64,000 nt of DNA, taken from assembly GCA_965153455.1 (NCBI GenBank), contig OZ234496.1, positions 5,713,207-5,777,206 on the forward strand, given 5' to 3'. Shown here in pieces: positions 51,674 to 64,000 of the stretch. The stretch is from Sphagnum compactum. Its lineage: Eukaryota > Bryophyta > Sphagnopsida > Sphagnales. The stretch's first letter is position 1, and each line of letters starts with the position of its first letter. The position numbers were made by a program, and so were the translations under genes. The notes under the pieces were generated by a model. That model was not told the origin of the DNA. It worked only from the letters and a program-made list of their open reading frames with translations, and made no database searches.

Positions 51674-54600
51674 GGGTCCTCCCTCCTTTTCTTGGGGGTG
51701 GCTGGAGTGGCGTAGCCACGGGTTACCAACAACTCGTCAAAGTTATAATGAACCAACCCCAATGATTGCACTAGTTGGCCATTTTGTCCATAGGATGGGC
51801 TGTTTTTATTCATTTAGCTTTTGACCCTTTGTTAACAAACATAGTACCATAGTCAAATTTTTTTAGTTGTTGCATTTTTGTTTTTGTTTCTTGACCCTGT
51901 TTTTTCAACCTTAATCTCCATACTACTTTCCCAATTAACTACCTTGAGACCTAGCTATCCTACTAACCTATATATTGAAGTTGAATGTACATAGATCCCA
52001 CATCATCTTAGAATTCTTAAATGATGAACAAAGTCATGAAGATTCCCTGTTGAAATGAAACATTTATAAACGAATATCCTCAATAAGCAAATGTCAAAAT
52101 GCTAAGAATTCATAAACCACCTTGGACATATTTGGTATGGTGTTCTATTGTTCATTGTTATTATATAATTATTTTTTGAATTTTGTATCTTACCCAACCC
52201 TAATTCTTGAATTGATTGCACATTTTATAAATATACATGTGAGTATGGGTCGAAGGATATTGGTGAGAACCCAAACCATTATTGATCCATTTAACTTGGT
52301 TGTTTAGCTGAAGTTCATCCAAAACTAGACTTGCACAATCATGGAGGTTGGGTCCCTAAAGCCAACAATTAGAAACTTTTAAAAGCACTAATTTTTCACC
52401 AATTGGAAAAAGAATTTATTTGGAAAAAACACTGCCTAAAGTGTAGGAATCTTTCAATTTGGGTGCACTTTTGAGAACTCATAACCATGTAGGGTAGAAC
52501 TGCTCATCATCGATCATTACCTTGTGATCAAACATTTCTCTAAATCTTTGTCATTTGTCCTTCATTTTGAACATTTTAAAGTGCTACCTCAAGCTTTAGA
52601 AATCATCTTTGAAGTGCAAAGGAAAAGGAGTAATGAAAAAATAGCAAGAAAAAAAAAGCTTTTCAACTTACAAAACGTCTTTTTTTTCCTTATTTCTTCT
52701 CTTTGGATCCCTCCTACTTTCAAAGCTTCTAACTTTCTCATTTCTTGTTATTTTAAACAATTTAAAATGCTATAGGAGCACATCTTCAGTTTTATAAATC
52801 ATTTTTCAACTGTAATAACAACAGAACAACATACAAAGAATTTTTGGGGTGTTTGGGAACTGGCTTTGTAGTTTTCTGTGGTTTGTTTTCTTTCTGTTCT
52901 TGACCCCCTCTACTTGGGGGGGGGGGGGTGTAACTTTCGGGTTTCTAATCCGTTTAGAAAAAATTTAGTGTGTCAGATGTGTCAAGAGGAGGCGTTCAAG
53001 TTTTGTTTGGACATCAGAAACAACAGAGAGCCAAGGGGACAACAGAGAGCCCTCCCCTTGGATCCGGCCTGCCCTGAGCGCTTAAGTGTTTGCTCACCAG
53101 CCGTTCTACCCTAGTTCAGAACTGTGTAAATCGACCATATTTCATGGAAGATTCTGGTGTATTAACTCACTCACAGCAGTCCCTGAAGCATTCCTCAAAT
53201 GCTGCAGTCCCTGAATGGGGGTACTTATAGTCAGGATTCAGAACTAAATAGGTGCAACAAGTTCAACATGGGGCCAGGCTGTAGGCTGTTATTAGAGGCA
53301 TTCACAACCGAAACAGCCAGTTATTACTTGGACAGAAGATGGTGGATGAGATTCATTACTTTGTTCCCATGCAATACCTATATGTTGGTTGTGCTGCACC
53401 GAGGTTGCCATAACCCATTCCTAGGGTCTCACACCATGGCTAGCTTGAGTTTGATCACAAGTCTTCCCCATTATTGACAAGTTTCCTATCTTGACCTACT
53501 AACCCCCTAGCCTCACACCCCTGCCCATGTTAACAATGTGTAAGGAAAAACATATGTACCATTAATTGGAGCCATTGGTTATGCAGTGAACCAAACAGGC
53601 TCTTGGGAAATTGCATTGGATGAGGACATTCATCCACCAAGAATGGGATGTAACTCCCAACATGGTTGTTAATTGGCCACATGCTGTTATTACAGCATGA
53701 ACTGAACAATCATAAAATTGTTGGGTGTACATGATAACCACCTTGATACCTCAGTTCTGGTTTAATCCACACACAAGTTGTAATGGGTTTCCAATGAATG
53801 CTGCACTGGTGGGCAGCCTTTATTCTGGTGGTGAAAATTTGTCAAAAAAGTTTAATTAAGAAAAAAAACAAAAGTGAAGTGATTCCAGACGGGTTCAATC
53901 ACCAAAAGTGAGAAAAAAATTCTATATTTTATTTTAGGTGTGGTAGCCAGAAATATAAAAGCTTGATTATAATTATTTTCTTCATATCTGCTTTTTAGCC
54001 AGATTTGGCTAAATCTTCCTAAGGATGGTCACCATTTTTTCTACATCTTCCTATGGATGATTGCCTCTAAAACTACATTAAAAAAATTCATACAAAAGAG
54101 ACACTGCTGGTGAGTGACCCATACAAGGCTTGCTTCACACTCGGAGTCAGGGCCGAAATAACTTGGGCCAACTTTGAGCATTTTCAGCTTGTTGTTTGGC
54201 CCCAAGTTACTAATAAATGCTAGAACATTGATGTCAGGATATTAACAAGGGGTGTGTCACACTGTGGCTTTGCCATTTGCATTAAAAATTATCTTAAGGC
54301 AAAAGAAGAATTATGGAAACTCGAATATTTCACCATACAAAAAATAGTCTAAAAGAAACCAAAATCCTTCAAGTATTATAACTCTAACTAATCTCAAGTT
54401 TCAACACAATCCAAAATATCATCTTTTCACAAGGGAAGTCTAAGCTACCTTTCATTAAACCATGGAGACCCTAATCACTTGTACCAAAGGTAGCTTGTGT
54501 AAGAGTCTTGCTTATAAAAACTAATAATTAGTTCAATACAAAATCACCCTAAAGTCACAAATTACAATAGAATAGCAACGAAGAAGGTTGAATAAGAAGT

Positions 54601-54893
54601 GGTATCCATTTGGGATCACCAAACTTCACTTACCCAAAAAATCAAAATATTGATCAATAAAAAATTTGGTGAATTAAGATTGTTTAAGACTCCAAAATCA
54701 AGAGCTTTGGATCTAAGCTCTCACACCATATTGGAAATGTTTTACACGCCATTCCTCATATGTAGAAGCATATGAAAAATTATGAAAAGTATAAAACTTT
54801 TAGGAAAACATTATGACCATTAAACCCAAGTTGGTAGTGAGTTCGTTGCATAATTTGGTTTTGCAAAATGCCAAAGAATTGAAGCATCACTCA

Positions 54894-55310
54894 TGTTACG
54901 GATGCCAATGTTATAGAGTTCATTCATTTGAATGTTCATCTATGACTTATAATGAACTTGTATTTAACTCTTAGTTTAGTTTCAATTCACTTTTAGTTAA
55001 CTTCTAGTTAAGTTCAAGTTCACTTTTAATTAATTCTTAGTTACTTTCAATTCACCTCCAGTTAAGTTTTAGTTCACTTCTAGTTAATTATTAGTTAATT
55101 CTTTGTTCACTTTTAATTAATTTTTAGTTCATTCTTAGTTATTTTCAGTTCACTTCTAATTAATTTTTAGTTAATTTCTAGTTAATTTTTAATTAACTTT
55201 TAGTTTTCTCTTAGTTGAGTCTTAATTCATACATGGGTGCACATGGGCACACATGGGTGAGTATGGGCCACACGTAAGTTGGTAGTTTTTTGAGAATTTT
55301 TTTTGAACGT
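54894..55310 (+). repeat. 5' LTR of the chromovirus, 3' part missing
   Basis: Aligns with 60047-60438, sharing gagttcattcatttgaatgttcat near the start and acatgggtgcacatggg near the end. The interior is a degenerate array of GTTCACTT/AGTTAATT-type words. It ends abruptly at ttttgaac, where the right copy continues, so the rest of the LTR and the primer-binding site were probably deleted. Confidence 0.75.
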
Positions 55311-55439
55311 AATGGCATCCATGGAAGAAATTCTTGTAGTTTTTCGGCATGTTTAACAAGAGAATCAATTCTTTTCATGACTCTATCATGCATCTCCAAA
55401 ACAATTAGGCTTCAATGTCATCCGATGTGTTCCAACAAC

Positions 55440-56260
55440 ACAAATTCCAACAAAAGAACCTCGAATTAGTCTTCTTGACAAGTTTGATGGAACGCATTCA
55501 AAGTTTCAAAGTTTTATCAATCAGTGCACTCGGTCATTCGACTTCATCTTCATTGCTATCTAGATGAACCAGCCCAAGTTGGATTCATCAACACTTTATT
55601 ATCAGGCATTACACTAGCTTAGTTTGCACTATTACTTGAACGACAATCATCAATTTAAAGCAATTTTGAAACATTTCTTGAAGAATTCATAGCAACCTCT
55701 GGCGATTTGGATAAAAAACACACATTTATCAGCAAGTTGCGATTTTTTTGTCAAGGATCACAACCTCCATCTGTGTACACATGAATTTAGGTAATTGGCA
55801 TGTGACATTTCATGGAACAAGGTTGCACTCATGAGTTAGTTCCAATTTGGGCTATGCAATGTCATGAAGGACTTAATTCTAACCATGTCAAATCCTAGAA
55901 TTTTAAATCAAGCAATTGCATAAGTTGTTGGTTGTGACAATTGTCTTTTTGAATGTTGCTAGGAAAAACGTTGGGAACCATCGCCAATATAGAAAAATTT
56001 CATAGCCCCCATGCCACCCCAACTAGTTTTATCAACAACAAAGGACAATCCCATGCAAATTGATGAAATAAAATTCAAGCCCTTCACCAAATAAGAGAAG
56101 TAGTGATGACGCATAAACAATTTTTGTTTATATTATGGAAAACCGAGTCATGTTGCTCATGAATGTTTAAAGAAACGAGGTCCACATATAACACATGCCA
56201 CTTCTCTCATTAACTCAAAATTTGGAGAATTAGAAAATGAAGATGTCAAGTCTTAATAGG
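55440..56260 (+). pseudogene. gag remnant with degenerate CCHC zinc knuckle
   Basis: The frame begins near LDKFDGTHSKFQSFINQ, matching the LPEKFDGTRSKFRGF-type start of plant chromovirus gag. Later pieces include RLACDIS-like and FQFGL segments. Several in-frame stops interrupt it. Near 56125-56180 a zinc knuckle (CLYYGKPSHVAHEC) has Tyr instead of the second Cys, so it cannot bind zinc normally. Confidence 0.75.
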
Positions 56261-56464
56261 GACCTTGAGATTAGACCTCAAGTCATCATGTGTTGGGAAT
56301 GCTCCTAGCTTGTCTTCAAATGTAACACTCAATTTCTTGTTACCAATCATGATCAAACATTATTAGAAAACTTGATATTTTCTTATTTACAAATCGAGTA
56401 AAAAAATACCCAATTTGAATAGGCGTCAAAAAGACCATTTAGTCATTTTGGACAAGTCAATTTT

Positions 56465-57356
56465 GACATGTTCATTGTGACTAGGGTGGTTTTTTGACTG
56501 GCAAAATATGGACCATTTGATTGGTCATTTTGACTACTCAATTTTCTACCCGTAAAATTGTTTTTTGGCAAGTAGGTAGGTGGTAGCCTAGCCTAGCCTA
56601 CCCTATCCTACTTGACCTACCTTAACCTAACTTAATACATCCTATTTAGCCTACCTTATCTACCTTAGCCCCTTAAGCATGTACATAGGTTGTAATGTTA
56701 AGAATTGAACCCTTGACCTCCCCAATGATAAATCAAGTTTTTAATCAATGGACCATACCATCAAAAGGTGTTCAACTTTTGTCAATTTTTTTATTTCACA
56801 TGTTTATTTCAATACTTCATTACAAGATTATGATGTATGAAGGTAGGTAGGTTATAGGAGATAAATGGGTTGGTGGGTAAATAAATAGGCAAGTGGGTGA
56901 GTAGGTAATACGTATGTAGGTAGGTGGGTGGGTGGGTAGGTAGGTAATTAATATGTAGGTAGGTTATAAGTGGGTGGATAGGTAGGTAGGTGGGTGGTGG
57001 GTAGGTAAGTATTACATCTAAGTAGGTGGATGGGTTGGTAGGTAAGTATTACATCTAGGTATGTGGGTGGGTTGGTAAGTAGGTATGTAGGTTGTAAGAT
57101 TATAAGTGGGAGGTAAGAGGTAGGTATGTAATAGGCATAAGATGTCCCATTTGATTAAAAAACATTGGTTATTTTGATTAATGATGTCAATTTCTTATGT
57201 TCAATTTGACAAGATGTCCCATTTGACCAAAACCCATTGGCCATTTTGACTAAGGTTATTTAATTTGATTAAATGTATTGGTCAAAAAAGTCACTCTAGT
57301 CAAGTTGATTGGTCAAAAAATACATGTTTCGGGACCCTAGTCAAAATGGACATGTC
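56465..57356. mobile_element. Foldback-like insertion within the retroelement
   Basis: Inverted repeats of 23 nt (56465-56487 and 57334-57356, two mismatches) flank about 850 bp. Next to the left repeat is a C-strand array (cctagcctagcctaccctat, 56586-56660). The right part carries the G-strand equivalent (ggtaggtgggtgggtaggta, ~56840-57120), so the whole unit can fold back. It separates the zinc knuckle from the protease, which are close together in related elements. No coding region and no clear target-site duplication were seen. Confidence 0.5.
56840..57125. repeat. GGTA/GGTG tetranucleotide-type tandem array
   Basis: Irregular runs of ggtaggtaggtgggtgggta with interspersed attacatcta blocks. 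The complementary C-rich form is at 56586-56660. The array forms the inner arm of the foldback-like insertion. Confidence 0.8.
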
Positions 57357-57399
57357 CATTAGTAAAAAAGGACCAGTTAATCAACTTGAACTGTTTGAA

Positions 57400-60035
57400 A
57401 AACCAAGTTTTGTAGTAGTGAAATGTGACAAATCCATGACAATAAAGATTTAAGCATTGCTTGATTTTGGTGCATGAACATGTTTTATTGACAAGGAGTT
57501 GGTGCAACAACATAAGTTGGCCTTGGTGGAAAAAGTCACATTAATAGGAGTTGAAATCATTGACGCTCGGATTTTTTTTTCAAGACCTATCACACATGAA
57601 ACCAAGGCATTGGAAATTACCATTGGGTCACATTCTAGCAAGGTCGTGTTCAATGTCATTTCATCCCCAAACAACCCAATCATCATTTTATCTTGGCTCA
57701 TTTTGCATAATCCACAATGGATTGAAATACAAAGAGCTTCCATTTTGAAGCACCCAAACATGAGCCTTTGGATTGTGAAGCCACTAGCATAAACATGGTT
57801 GGTGAAACACATGAACATGTACATCATGCGCTCAAAGACGATTTAGGTGATGTTAAACGCATGCCAAATGTCAAAAACCTTGTTGTTGCACCATAATTCA
57901 AATTTCCAAGCTGTTGTTTATGGGAGCAAGGGCATTCATGCATGCTACAAAGAAAGGGGATGCATTATTTATTTATGCGTTTCCTACAACAAATGTCGGG
58001 TCGTAACAACATGAGAACTTTTTCAGTACAAAGACTACAAGGATGTGTTTGAAAAAAAAAATGTTAACATTTTACCAGAACATTGACCATATGATTGCAC
58101 GATTGACTTGGAAAAAGGTGCACAACCCCCATTTGGACCCATCTACAATTTGTCACAAGATGAATTTCCAGCTCTTCATAAATACATCGACAAGAATTTT
58201 GAGAAAAGGTTCATTCGACATTCCAAGTTTCTAGATGGTGCCCCAATCTAGTTTGTCAATAAAAAGGATGGATCCTTCCAAATGTGTGTCGATTACTATG
58301 GGTTGAATCGACTAACCATTAAAAATCAATACTTACTACCTTTGATTTCAAGATTATTAAATCAACTTAATCATGCCAAGGTGTACACCAAGATCGACTT
58401 GTTTGGTGCATATAACTTGGTGCATATTCAAGAAGGTGACGAATAAAAAACTGCATTTTTTACACACTATGGCCATTTTGGGTATGTTGTGATGCCCTTT
58501 GACTTTACAAATGCACGTGTCATCTTTCAACACCTCATGAATGATGTTTTTCATGAATACTTAGATGATTTTGTGGTCTATTACATTAATGACATCCTCA
58601 TTTACTCCAAGAACTTAGAAGAGCATGAATGACATGTTTAGTTGTTTTGGACAAGCTTAAAGAAGTTGGACTTTATGCCAAGTTGGAAAAATGTGAATTC
58701 CATCAAACCGGCTACATCATCTTTTACAGATGGCGTTGACATGGATATTCACAAGGTTCAAACCATTGTCGACTGGGCTACCCTAGTTTCTATTCGTGAT
58801 GTTTATTGTTTTTTTGGATTTGCCAACTTCTATCGATGTTTCATTGCCCACTATTTTATTATAGTGATTCCTTTTATTTATCTGATTCAAAAGGATCAAC
58901 CTTTTTCCTAGGGAGTTGAAGCTGACAACACCTTCTAATTTTTGAAGGTTTTTTTCATGACTACCCCACTCTTGATTCATGTAAACCCTTCCAAGTCCTT
59001 TGTCTTGGAGACATATGTTTTTTATTTTACTTTAGGAGTTATGCTCTCACAACTTGGAAAAGATGATTTCTTTCATCCTTTTGGTTTTTATTTTCATAAG
59101 TTTTCTTCCTATTGAAATTAATTATAGGATTCATGATAAAAAACTTTTGGCCATTGTCAATGCTTTTGAAGAATGACATCACTTATTCAAAGGAGTTCAA
59201 CATCAAATCCTTTTGTGTTTTGATCACAAGAACCTCCATTATTTCATGATTGCTTGTGTTTTAAATCAACACCAAGTTCAATGGGCATTAACCTTGTCCC
59301 AATCTCAGTTTATCATCACATATCACCCTGGGTGTTAACAAATAAAACCTGATGCATTGTCTCGTCGCTCGCTTGTACATTGTGCCTAAAGAAGGAAATG
59401 CAACCTATGAGCAACAATGTGATGTCATTTTCAAGCCTAAACATATTCGATTTCAAGCATTATTGATAATTTCTAAAGACACAATCCTCTTTTGTCAAAT
59501 TCATGAATATTTTAAAAAGGACCTTTTTGTTGTTGGCATCCAAGGCTAGTTAAAGAGTCATTACCAAATGCAAATTTTTTCTAGTGATCATGCTAAGTTC
59601 AAATTTCAAGATGGTCTACTATATTGTGATGGTCTTTTATATGTTCCTGATGGCTTTGTGCGGCTTTAAGTTTTCCAGGCTAGGCATGATACTTTGATTG
59701 TAAACCAAGATTTGGTTTACATAACAACATATCAAGATAGTAAGGCCATTAATGAAGTTGGATCATTAGAGGATAGGTCCAATCCTCATTGTGAAACAAA
59801 TCAATGTTGTGGCTTTCCAACTCAAGCTTCTAGGAATATGAAATGAAGGACTTTTTGGATTCAAGGATTTTTAATCGTCAATTTCAATATCTTCATCATT
59901 GGCATGGGTATGATGTGAACGAACGCACTTGGGAACTAATAAAAAACCAATCAAATTCCATGAAGAAGGTTCATGAGTTTCATCAACAATATCCAAATAA
60001 ACCCAAATTCGTTCCTCGTGGAATTCGTCACTAGA
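57400..60035 (+). pseudogene. pol remnant: protease, reverse transcriptase, RNase H, chromodomain
   Basis: Protease: the active-site motif is LLDFGA (about 57457-57475), with Phe in place of the Ser/Thr after the catalytic Asp. RT (~58240-58640): [27 protein letters not shown] and a degraded catalytic box reading YIND at about 58580, where the first Asp is Asn. RNase H (~58960-59350) ends with a PDALSRR-type motif. Only about 480 bp separates this from the chromodomain (~59870-59935, FQYLHHWHGYDVNERTWE), so the integrase catalytic core is deleted. Multiple stops make it non-functional. Confidence 0.8.
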
Positions 60036-60046
60036 AAATGGGGCAA

Positions 60047-60690
60047 TGTCATGGATGCCAATGCCATGGAGTTCATTCATTTGAATGTTCATCCATGACA
60101 TAATGAACTTGTACTTAATTCTTGGTTTAATTTCAATTCATTTTTAATTAACTTCACTCTCTAGTTAATTTTAAGTTCATTTCTAGTTAACTTTTAATTA
60201 TTTTCAGTTCATTTCCAATTAACTCTTAGTTCACTTCTAGTTAATTATTAATTAACTTTTCGTTCAATTCTAGTAATTAATTCTTAATTCATTTTCAATT
60301 AACTTTCAATTCATTCTTAGTTAACTTTTAATTTTCTTTTAGTGGAGTTTTAGTTCACACATGGGTGCACATGGGCGCATATGGGTGAATATGGGCCACA
60401 TGTAGGTTGGAAGCTTTTTGAGAAATTTCCTTGAACTATGCTCTCAATGGGTGTAAAGAGAGGTGCCCATTACCCTTAGTCTATTCAACACCAATTTTGG
60501 GTATGTTTCCTTGTCAAAACTTTGTTATGTTCTTGTTTCATTTTTGTAATAAAATCCTATTGAATTTTTGTTTCGCACTTGTCATGTTCTTGCTCTTGTT
60601 TTTTTTTGTTTCACGATTTGGATTTGGGATTAAACATGCCTCTGTTTTTGTTTTGATTTAGGAAATCCCGTAAACTTGGTTGTTTTCGTG
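60047..60690 (+). repeat. 3' LTR of the chromovirus
   Basis: The first ~390 bp match the left LTR. The copy continues with AATAAA at 60548-60553, consistent with the R/polyadenylation region. The exact 3' end (expected to end in CA) was not determined, because the left copy lacks this part. Confidence 0.6.
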
Positions 60691-62880
60691 CCCGTGATAA
60701 CTCATCCTTTACATTACCAAACACTTGTACCATGACAATCTCAGGCAACTTTAAGTATTCAAAAAATGCACAAGCAAGTACTCTGGATGTTGAAAAAGTG
60801 TGCCAAAGCTGTGTCAAAGGATTCAATTTGAGAGGCTTAGTCATGGTTACACAAGCATTTGATTTCATGGCTAGCTTGAACATAAATTGTTAAATGTCAA
60901 GGGATGTTGTTAGTAGAACTTCAAGCACCCAAGTATCGCTATTAGTTAGTTTCTTGGGGAGGCAAAAAAATGCCTTAATCATAGATCTAAGCGCTTCTTG
61001 AAACTTCCTTCTGCATTAGATTGCAACTAGTATTATGGGTATACCACACTTAGATTGTCCATGACTCCATGAAGAAAGAATGTCCCTTGCAATTCTCCAA
61101 CAAGGAAATTAATAACCCCTATAAACCCAAGTTACCGCATTCAATTCAATGCAACAAAATATGCTCCAAAATTCAGATTATTTAATGGACAAAGTTGAAA
61201 TAAACAAAATGATAAAGGGGATACTTTATTTTTTCACTATGCATCCACTTATGTGATGATTGTAGCATAGACCTCCCTTGTGACATAAGAAACTTCACCA
61301 GTCTATAGAACCAAATGAATAGCCCAATTGTGTTGTTGGTTCACATCAAATGCCAAATGCTCTATGCCCATGTTCAAATCTATCATTTGCTTCATGATTA
61401 TGGAATCATTCTTAGCATTCAACAAAGTTTTATAACCCTCAAAAACATTAGATTTAAACCTCGTGTTGAACTTTATGTATAACTCATAAATCTCCCCTTG
61501 ACACACTTTCGTTGTTGCCACAAAATCATAGATGAAAATGTTTCTCAGCTAGTTGAATTTAATCAAATTATGGATAGATTGCAACAATGGCAAATTGGCA
61601 ACAAGCCCTAATAAAAGCTACACATCACAAATAAGGTCAAAGTTTGCCCTTGCCTTATCATTAGTAGGAACATCAAAGACCATCTTCATTAGTAAAGTTT
61701 TGTATTTTGCCATAACATGTCGAGTAGGAGACAACATAAAAATCCAACAAGTTTTACATTCTTCAAAATATTAGCCCCTTTGGTTTCCATAAATTTTCCA
61801 AATGTTTCTTAAGGCGTTTGGAAAAATAGTTGTACAAGGTTTAAAACAAACCTTCAAGCTAACCATTTGCAGTGTGACAAAGTTTGAACTACTAGATTGG
61901 TTTTATGGGCCATATAATGAACCCTTATGGAATGTGGAGCTCAAGCATTAGAAATCTGTCAAGTAACACCTGACCTAGTTTTTTGAAAAATAGAAACCCC
62001 ATTAGCTCTAAATGTCATAAGCCTAATATTAATCAAATCTTTTGTGAAATCCCCTTAATGCAAAAAAACTTGCACAAGGACTTGAGTAAGATTATTAACA
62101 TTCGATTTAACCACCACACATTCAAGGGACAAGAGAATTGGTCTTCTCAACCAATTTTGAACCACACATGCATGAATTGATAAATAGCTTGGTTGTCAAT
62201 TGTACTTACTTCATCACAAATAAGTGACAAGTATTGGGATGCTCCCATAGTAGGTTTTGTGGCCTTGAAGATAATGCCATGCATATGTTGAACCATAGCC
62301 CAGTTAGAGTTGTTTGTCCAATGCATTTTGGGATTTAACTCAAGATTCAAGAAATCAAATAAGTCTTTGTGAGCTTCATATTCAAGCATTGGCTTGCCAT
62401 GTTCCAGCATGTGAAACATTATAGTACATTGGACTAGTTTCCTATGCTTTTCACCAACCAACCCATTATAAACTTGTTACAAAATGTATTCTTTCCCTTT
62501 AAAAGTATACACAACTTGATTTCTACAATGAATCCCATTTTGGAGCCAAAAGTTTGTCTTTATGCTCAAATTTCATAGTGTGCACAAAACCATCGGACCC
62601 CACCTACCACTCAACCCAAGGCAACTTGGCTACCCAAGAAACTTGATTTTTTTTTGGGATTCATAAGCTTGTGTTTTATCGCATTTTAACGATGACAAAT
62701 TTTGATCCAGAACTTCCACCACCTTTTCTGTTGAATCAACATTAAGAGATTCTGTTAGAGATTCATTTGAAGGATTTAAACAAATCACAAGTATTTCAAT
62801 GGTAATGGCAGGTTGTTTATTTTTCAAAGTAACAAGCTGATGCATAGATCGAACCCCACCTTTGGTGCTGAAAGCCATAT
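60611..62880 (-). pseudogene. hAT-like transposase relic
   Basis: Separate minus-strand pieces follow the order of plant hAT/ZNF862-like transposases. 62878-62630 is an N-terminal linker. 62461-62147 carries the catalytic-region motif LICDEVSTIDNQ. 61521-61303 has a GYKTLLNAKND...LNMGIEHLAF segment. 60883-60611 resembles the C-terminal dimerisation region (FFEYLKLPEIVMVQVFGNVKDE). Stops and frameshifts separate the pieces. No terminal inverted repeats were found. The assignment rests on remembered motifs, so the family is likely but not certain. Confidence 0.55.
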
Positions 62881-64000
62881 CAGATGCAAGTAAAGAAGTG
62901 CCATTGCTAGGGTTTCATGAGTTGTAAAGGTATTTGAATAGCACAAAATTGAATCTAATTGCACAAAATCACAACTTGCCGCGACCCACCAACACCCACC
63001 ATCAATTTGAACACATAAAACCAATGGAAGAAGATCTAAATGCACCTTGTAGTTATTATTGACACCCACCACCACTGGTAAAGTGAAAAAAACCTGAAGA
63101 ACCCACAAAATCAAATAACTTCAACAAAATATGAATCCAAAAACCAACAAACGCAGATAATCTAGATTGTGCGAACCCAATAACTAAATAATGTGGATCC
63201 AAAAATAGATGAACGTAGACAATCTATAGAATGCATGAACCCATGAAACCAAACAACGCGAAACCAAAAATCGATGAACCTAGACAATCTGGACTCTAGA
63301 GAATGTGCGAACCCATGTAATTGAACCATATAAAATTAAGAAAGGTTGTTCACATACTTGTAACTTAAGCAAGTTTCAAAGCGGCCTCATAAACCCAAAA
63401 TCCCAGTGCACCTTGTATTCGGCTAGTATTGATTGAAATAGTACAACGAACGCCAAATTTTGATTCCTAGAATCTCATCATCCATGTGCATTGTGTATGT
63501 CGACAACTGTAGTTCGTTGCTCCAATAATGAAGTTTCTTCAATGAGCAAAACAAATTAATGAGCCATTGAGTTGCGAACATTGAAGCTTTCAAGTTTCAG
63601 CATTGTGAATCACGATTTACAAATCTTGTAAACCCTAAGAAACTAGAACGAAAAACTTGTAACACCCATGACTCAGTTGGCCGCAAGAGCTTGGCAAATT
63701 GTAGTTGAAAATTCTTGAGTGCTTAAACCCTAAACCATTTTGGTAAGCTTTAACTGTTCATAGTTCTGGTGATAGAATGGTTATGGACTTCAAGAAAGAA
63801 GAGGAGGGATGGCGAAATGTTTCAAGCAAGAAAGGAAGGGTTTGGTGAGTGGCCTAGATTTGCTAGGTAAAAGGTGGTGACTATCCAACGGTTGACATCA
63901 CAAAGTAGGTGACTTAAGGTTTTACTTAGGGTGTTTTGGCAAATGCTGACGACGGTTCATCGCTAGAAAGGTGACTAGATGACAAAATCATGATGTTTGT
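62881..64000. other. Region right of the hAT relic, no recognised gene
   Basis: Moderately AT-rich DNA with a short three-copy repeat (63133-63325). AAACCCTA-like words occur near 63632 and 63727. No frame with a family signature is seen. It may include the remaining N-terminal part or terminus of the hAT-like element. Confidence 0.4.
63133..63325. repeat. ~66-bp degenerate tandem repeat, three copies
   Basis: Units share ccaaaaatcgatgaac, gtagacaatct, agaatgtgcgaaccca and a spacer with aaacaa(c/t)g. The copies are diverged but in register. Confidence 0.6.

Larger units (their letters stand above)
34161..54893. other. AT-rich, gene-poor region
   Basis: About 20.7 kb with very low GC, many A/T homopolymers and no open frame carrying a family signature that I can identify. 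Frames at 46933-47160 and 47627-47905 were considered and not recognised. Slightly GC-richer patches occur near 41.2-41.8 kb and 52.85-53.85 kb and may be old insertions. Local repeats and palindromes are listed separately. Most of this is probably decayed transposon DNA. Confidence 0.5.
54894..60690 (+). mobile_element. Decayed Ty3/gypsy chromovirus LTR retrotransposon
   Basis: LTR-like direct repeats start TGTTACGGATGCC at 54894 and TGTCATGGATGCC at 60047. Between them are gag, protease, RT, RNase H and chromodomain remnants in the order expected for a chromovirus. A purine-rich tract (agaaaatggggcaa) precedes the right repeat. All open frames are broken by stops and frameshifts, and most of the integrase is deleted. 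The right LTR continues past the shared segment and has AATAAA at 60548, suggesting its true end near 60.7 kb. The left copy is cut at about 55310 and the primer-binding site is not seen. Confidence 0.85.

Noticed and set aside
51428-51813. Open frames over the G/T-rich island
   Set aside because: They translate homopolymers (poly-Phe, poly-Lys, Gly/Pro-rich) and have no coding support.

Overview
The window is nuclear DNA of a land plant. It carries spliced genes with plant-type exon/intron structure, four plant gene families, a plant Ty3/gypsy chromovirus and many CT/GA microsatellites. Introns are short, from about one hundred bases to about two kb. A DUO1-type MYB (a regulator of sperm and male germline) and the retroelement and hAT relic styles fit a non-seed plant such as a bryophyte, lycophyte or fern, but that placement is an inference with low confidence.

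The left half (1 to ~33.6 kb) is gene-bearing. KDTA (+, 1279-6430) encodes the plant 3-deoxy-D-manno-octulosonate (Kdo) transferase in 12 recognised exons. It converges on DUO1 (-, 12312-7001; 4 exons), an R2R3-MYB with the DUO1-diagnostic extra lysine in GCKF. DUO1 is head-to-head with a 17-exon PXA-PX-Nexin_C sorting nexin (+, 16583-25751) whose exons all join in phase, two of the introns needing GC-AG borders. The DUO1/sorting-nexin intergenic region holds two minisatellites, one ending about 46 bp from the DUO1 start codon. After about 5 kb with no recognised gene comes a VQ-motif protein (-, 31946-30891), whose leader contains a long GA repeat.

The right half (~33.6-64 kb) is AT-rich and has no intact gene that I can recognise. 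It holds a decayed Ty3/gypsy chromovirus (54.9 to ~60.7 kb; gag, protease, RT, RNase H and chromodomain remnants, most of the integrase missing), interrupted by a foldback-like element. It also holds a hAT-like transposase relic on the minus strand (60.7-62.9 kb), several degenerate tandem repeats, a near-perfect 72-bp palindrome, a 22-bp-stem hairpin and an isolated G-rich/T-rich island.

The four genes are not an operon and belong to unrelated processes: cell wall or Kdo metabolism, male germline transcription, endosomal trafficking and MAPK/WRKY-linked regulation. Exon borders were derived by hand from splice consensus, phase and remembered family sequences; no transcript or database check was possible.
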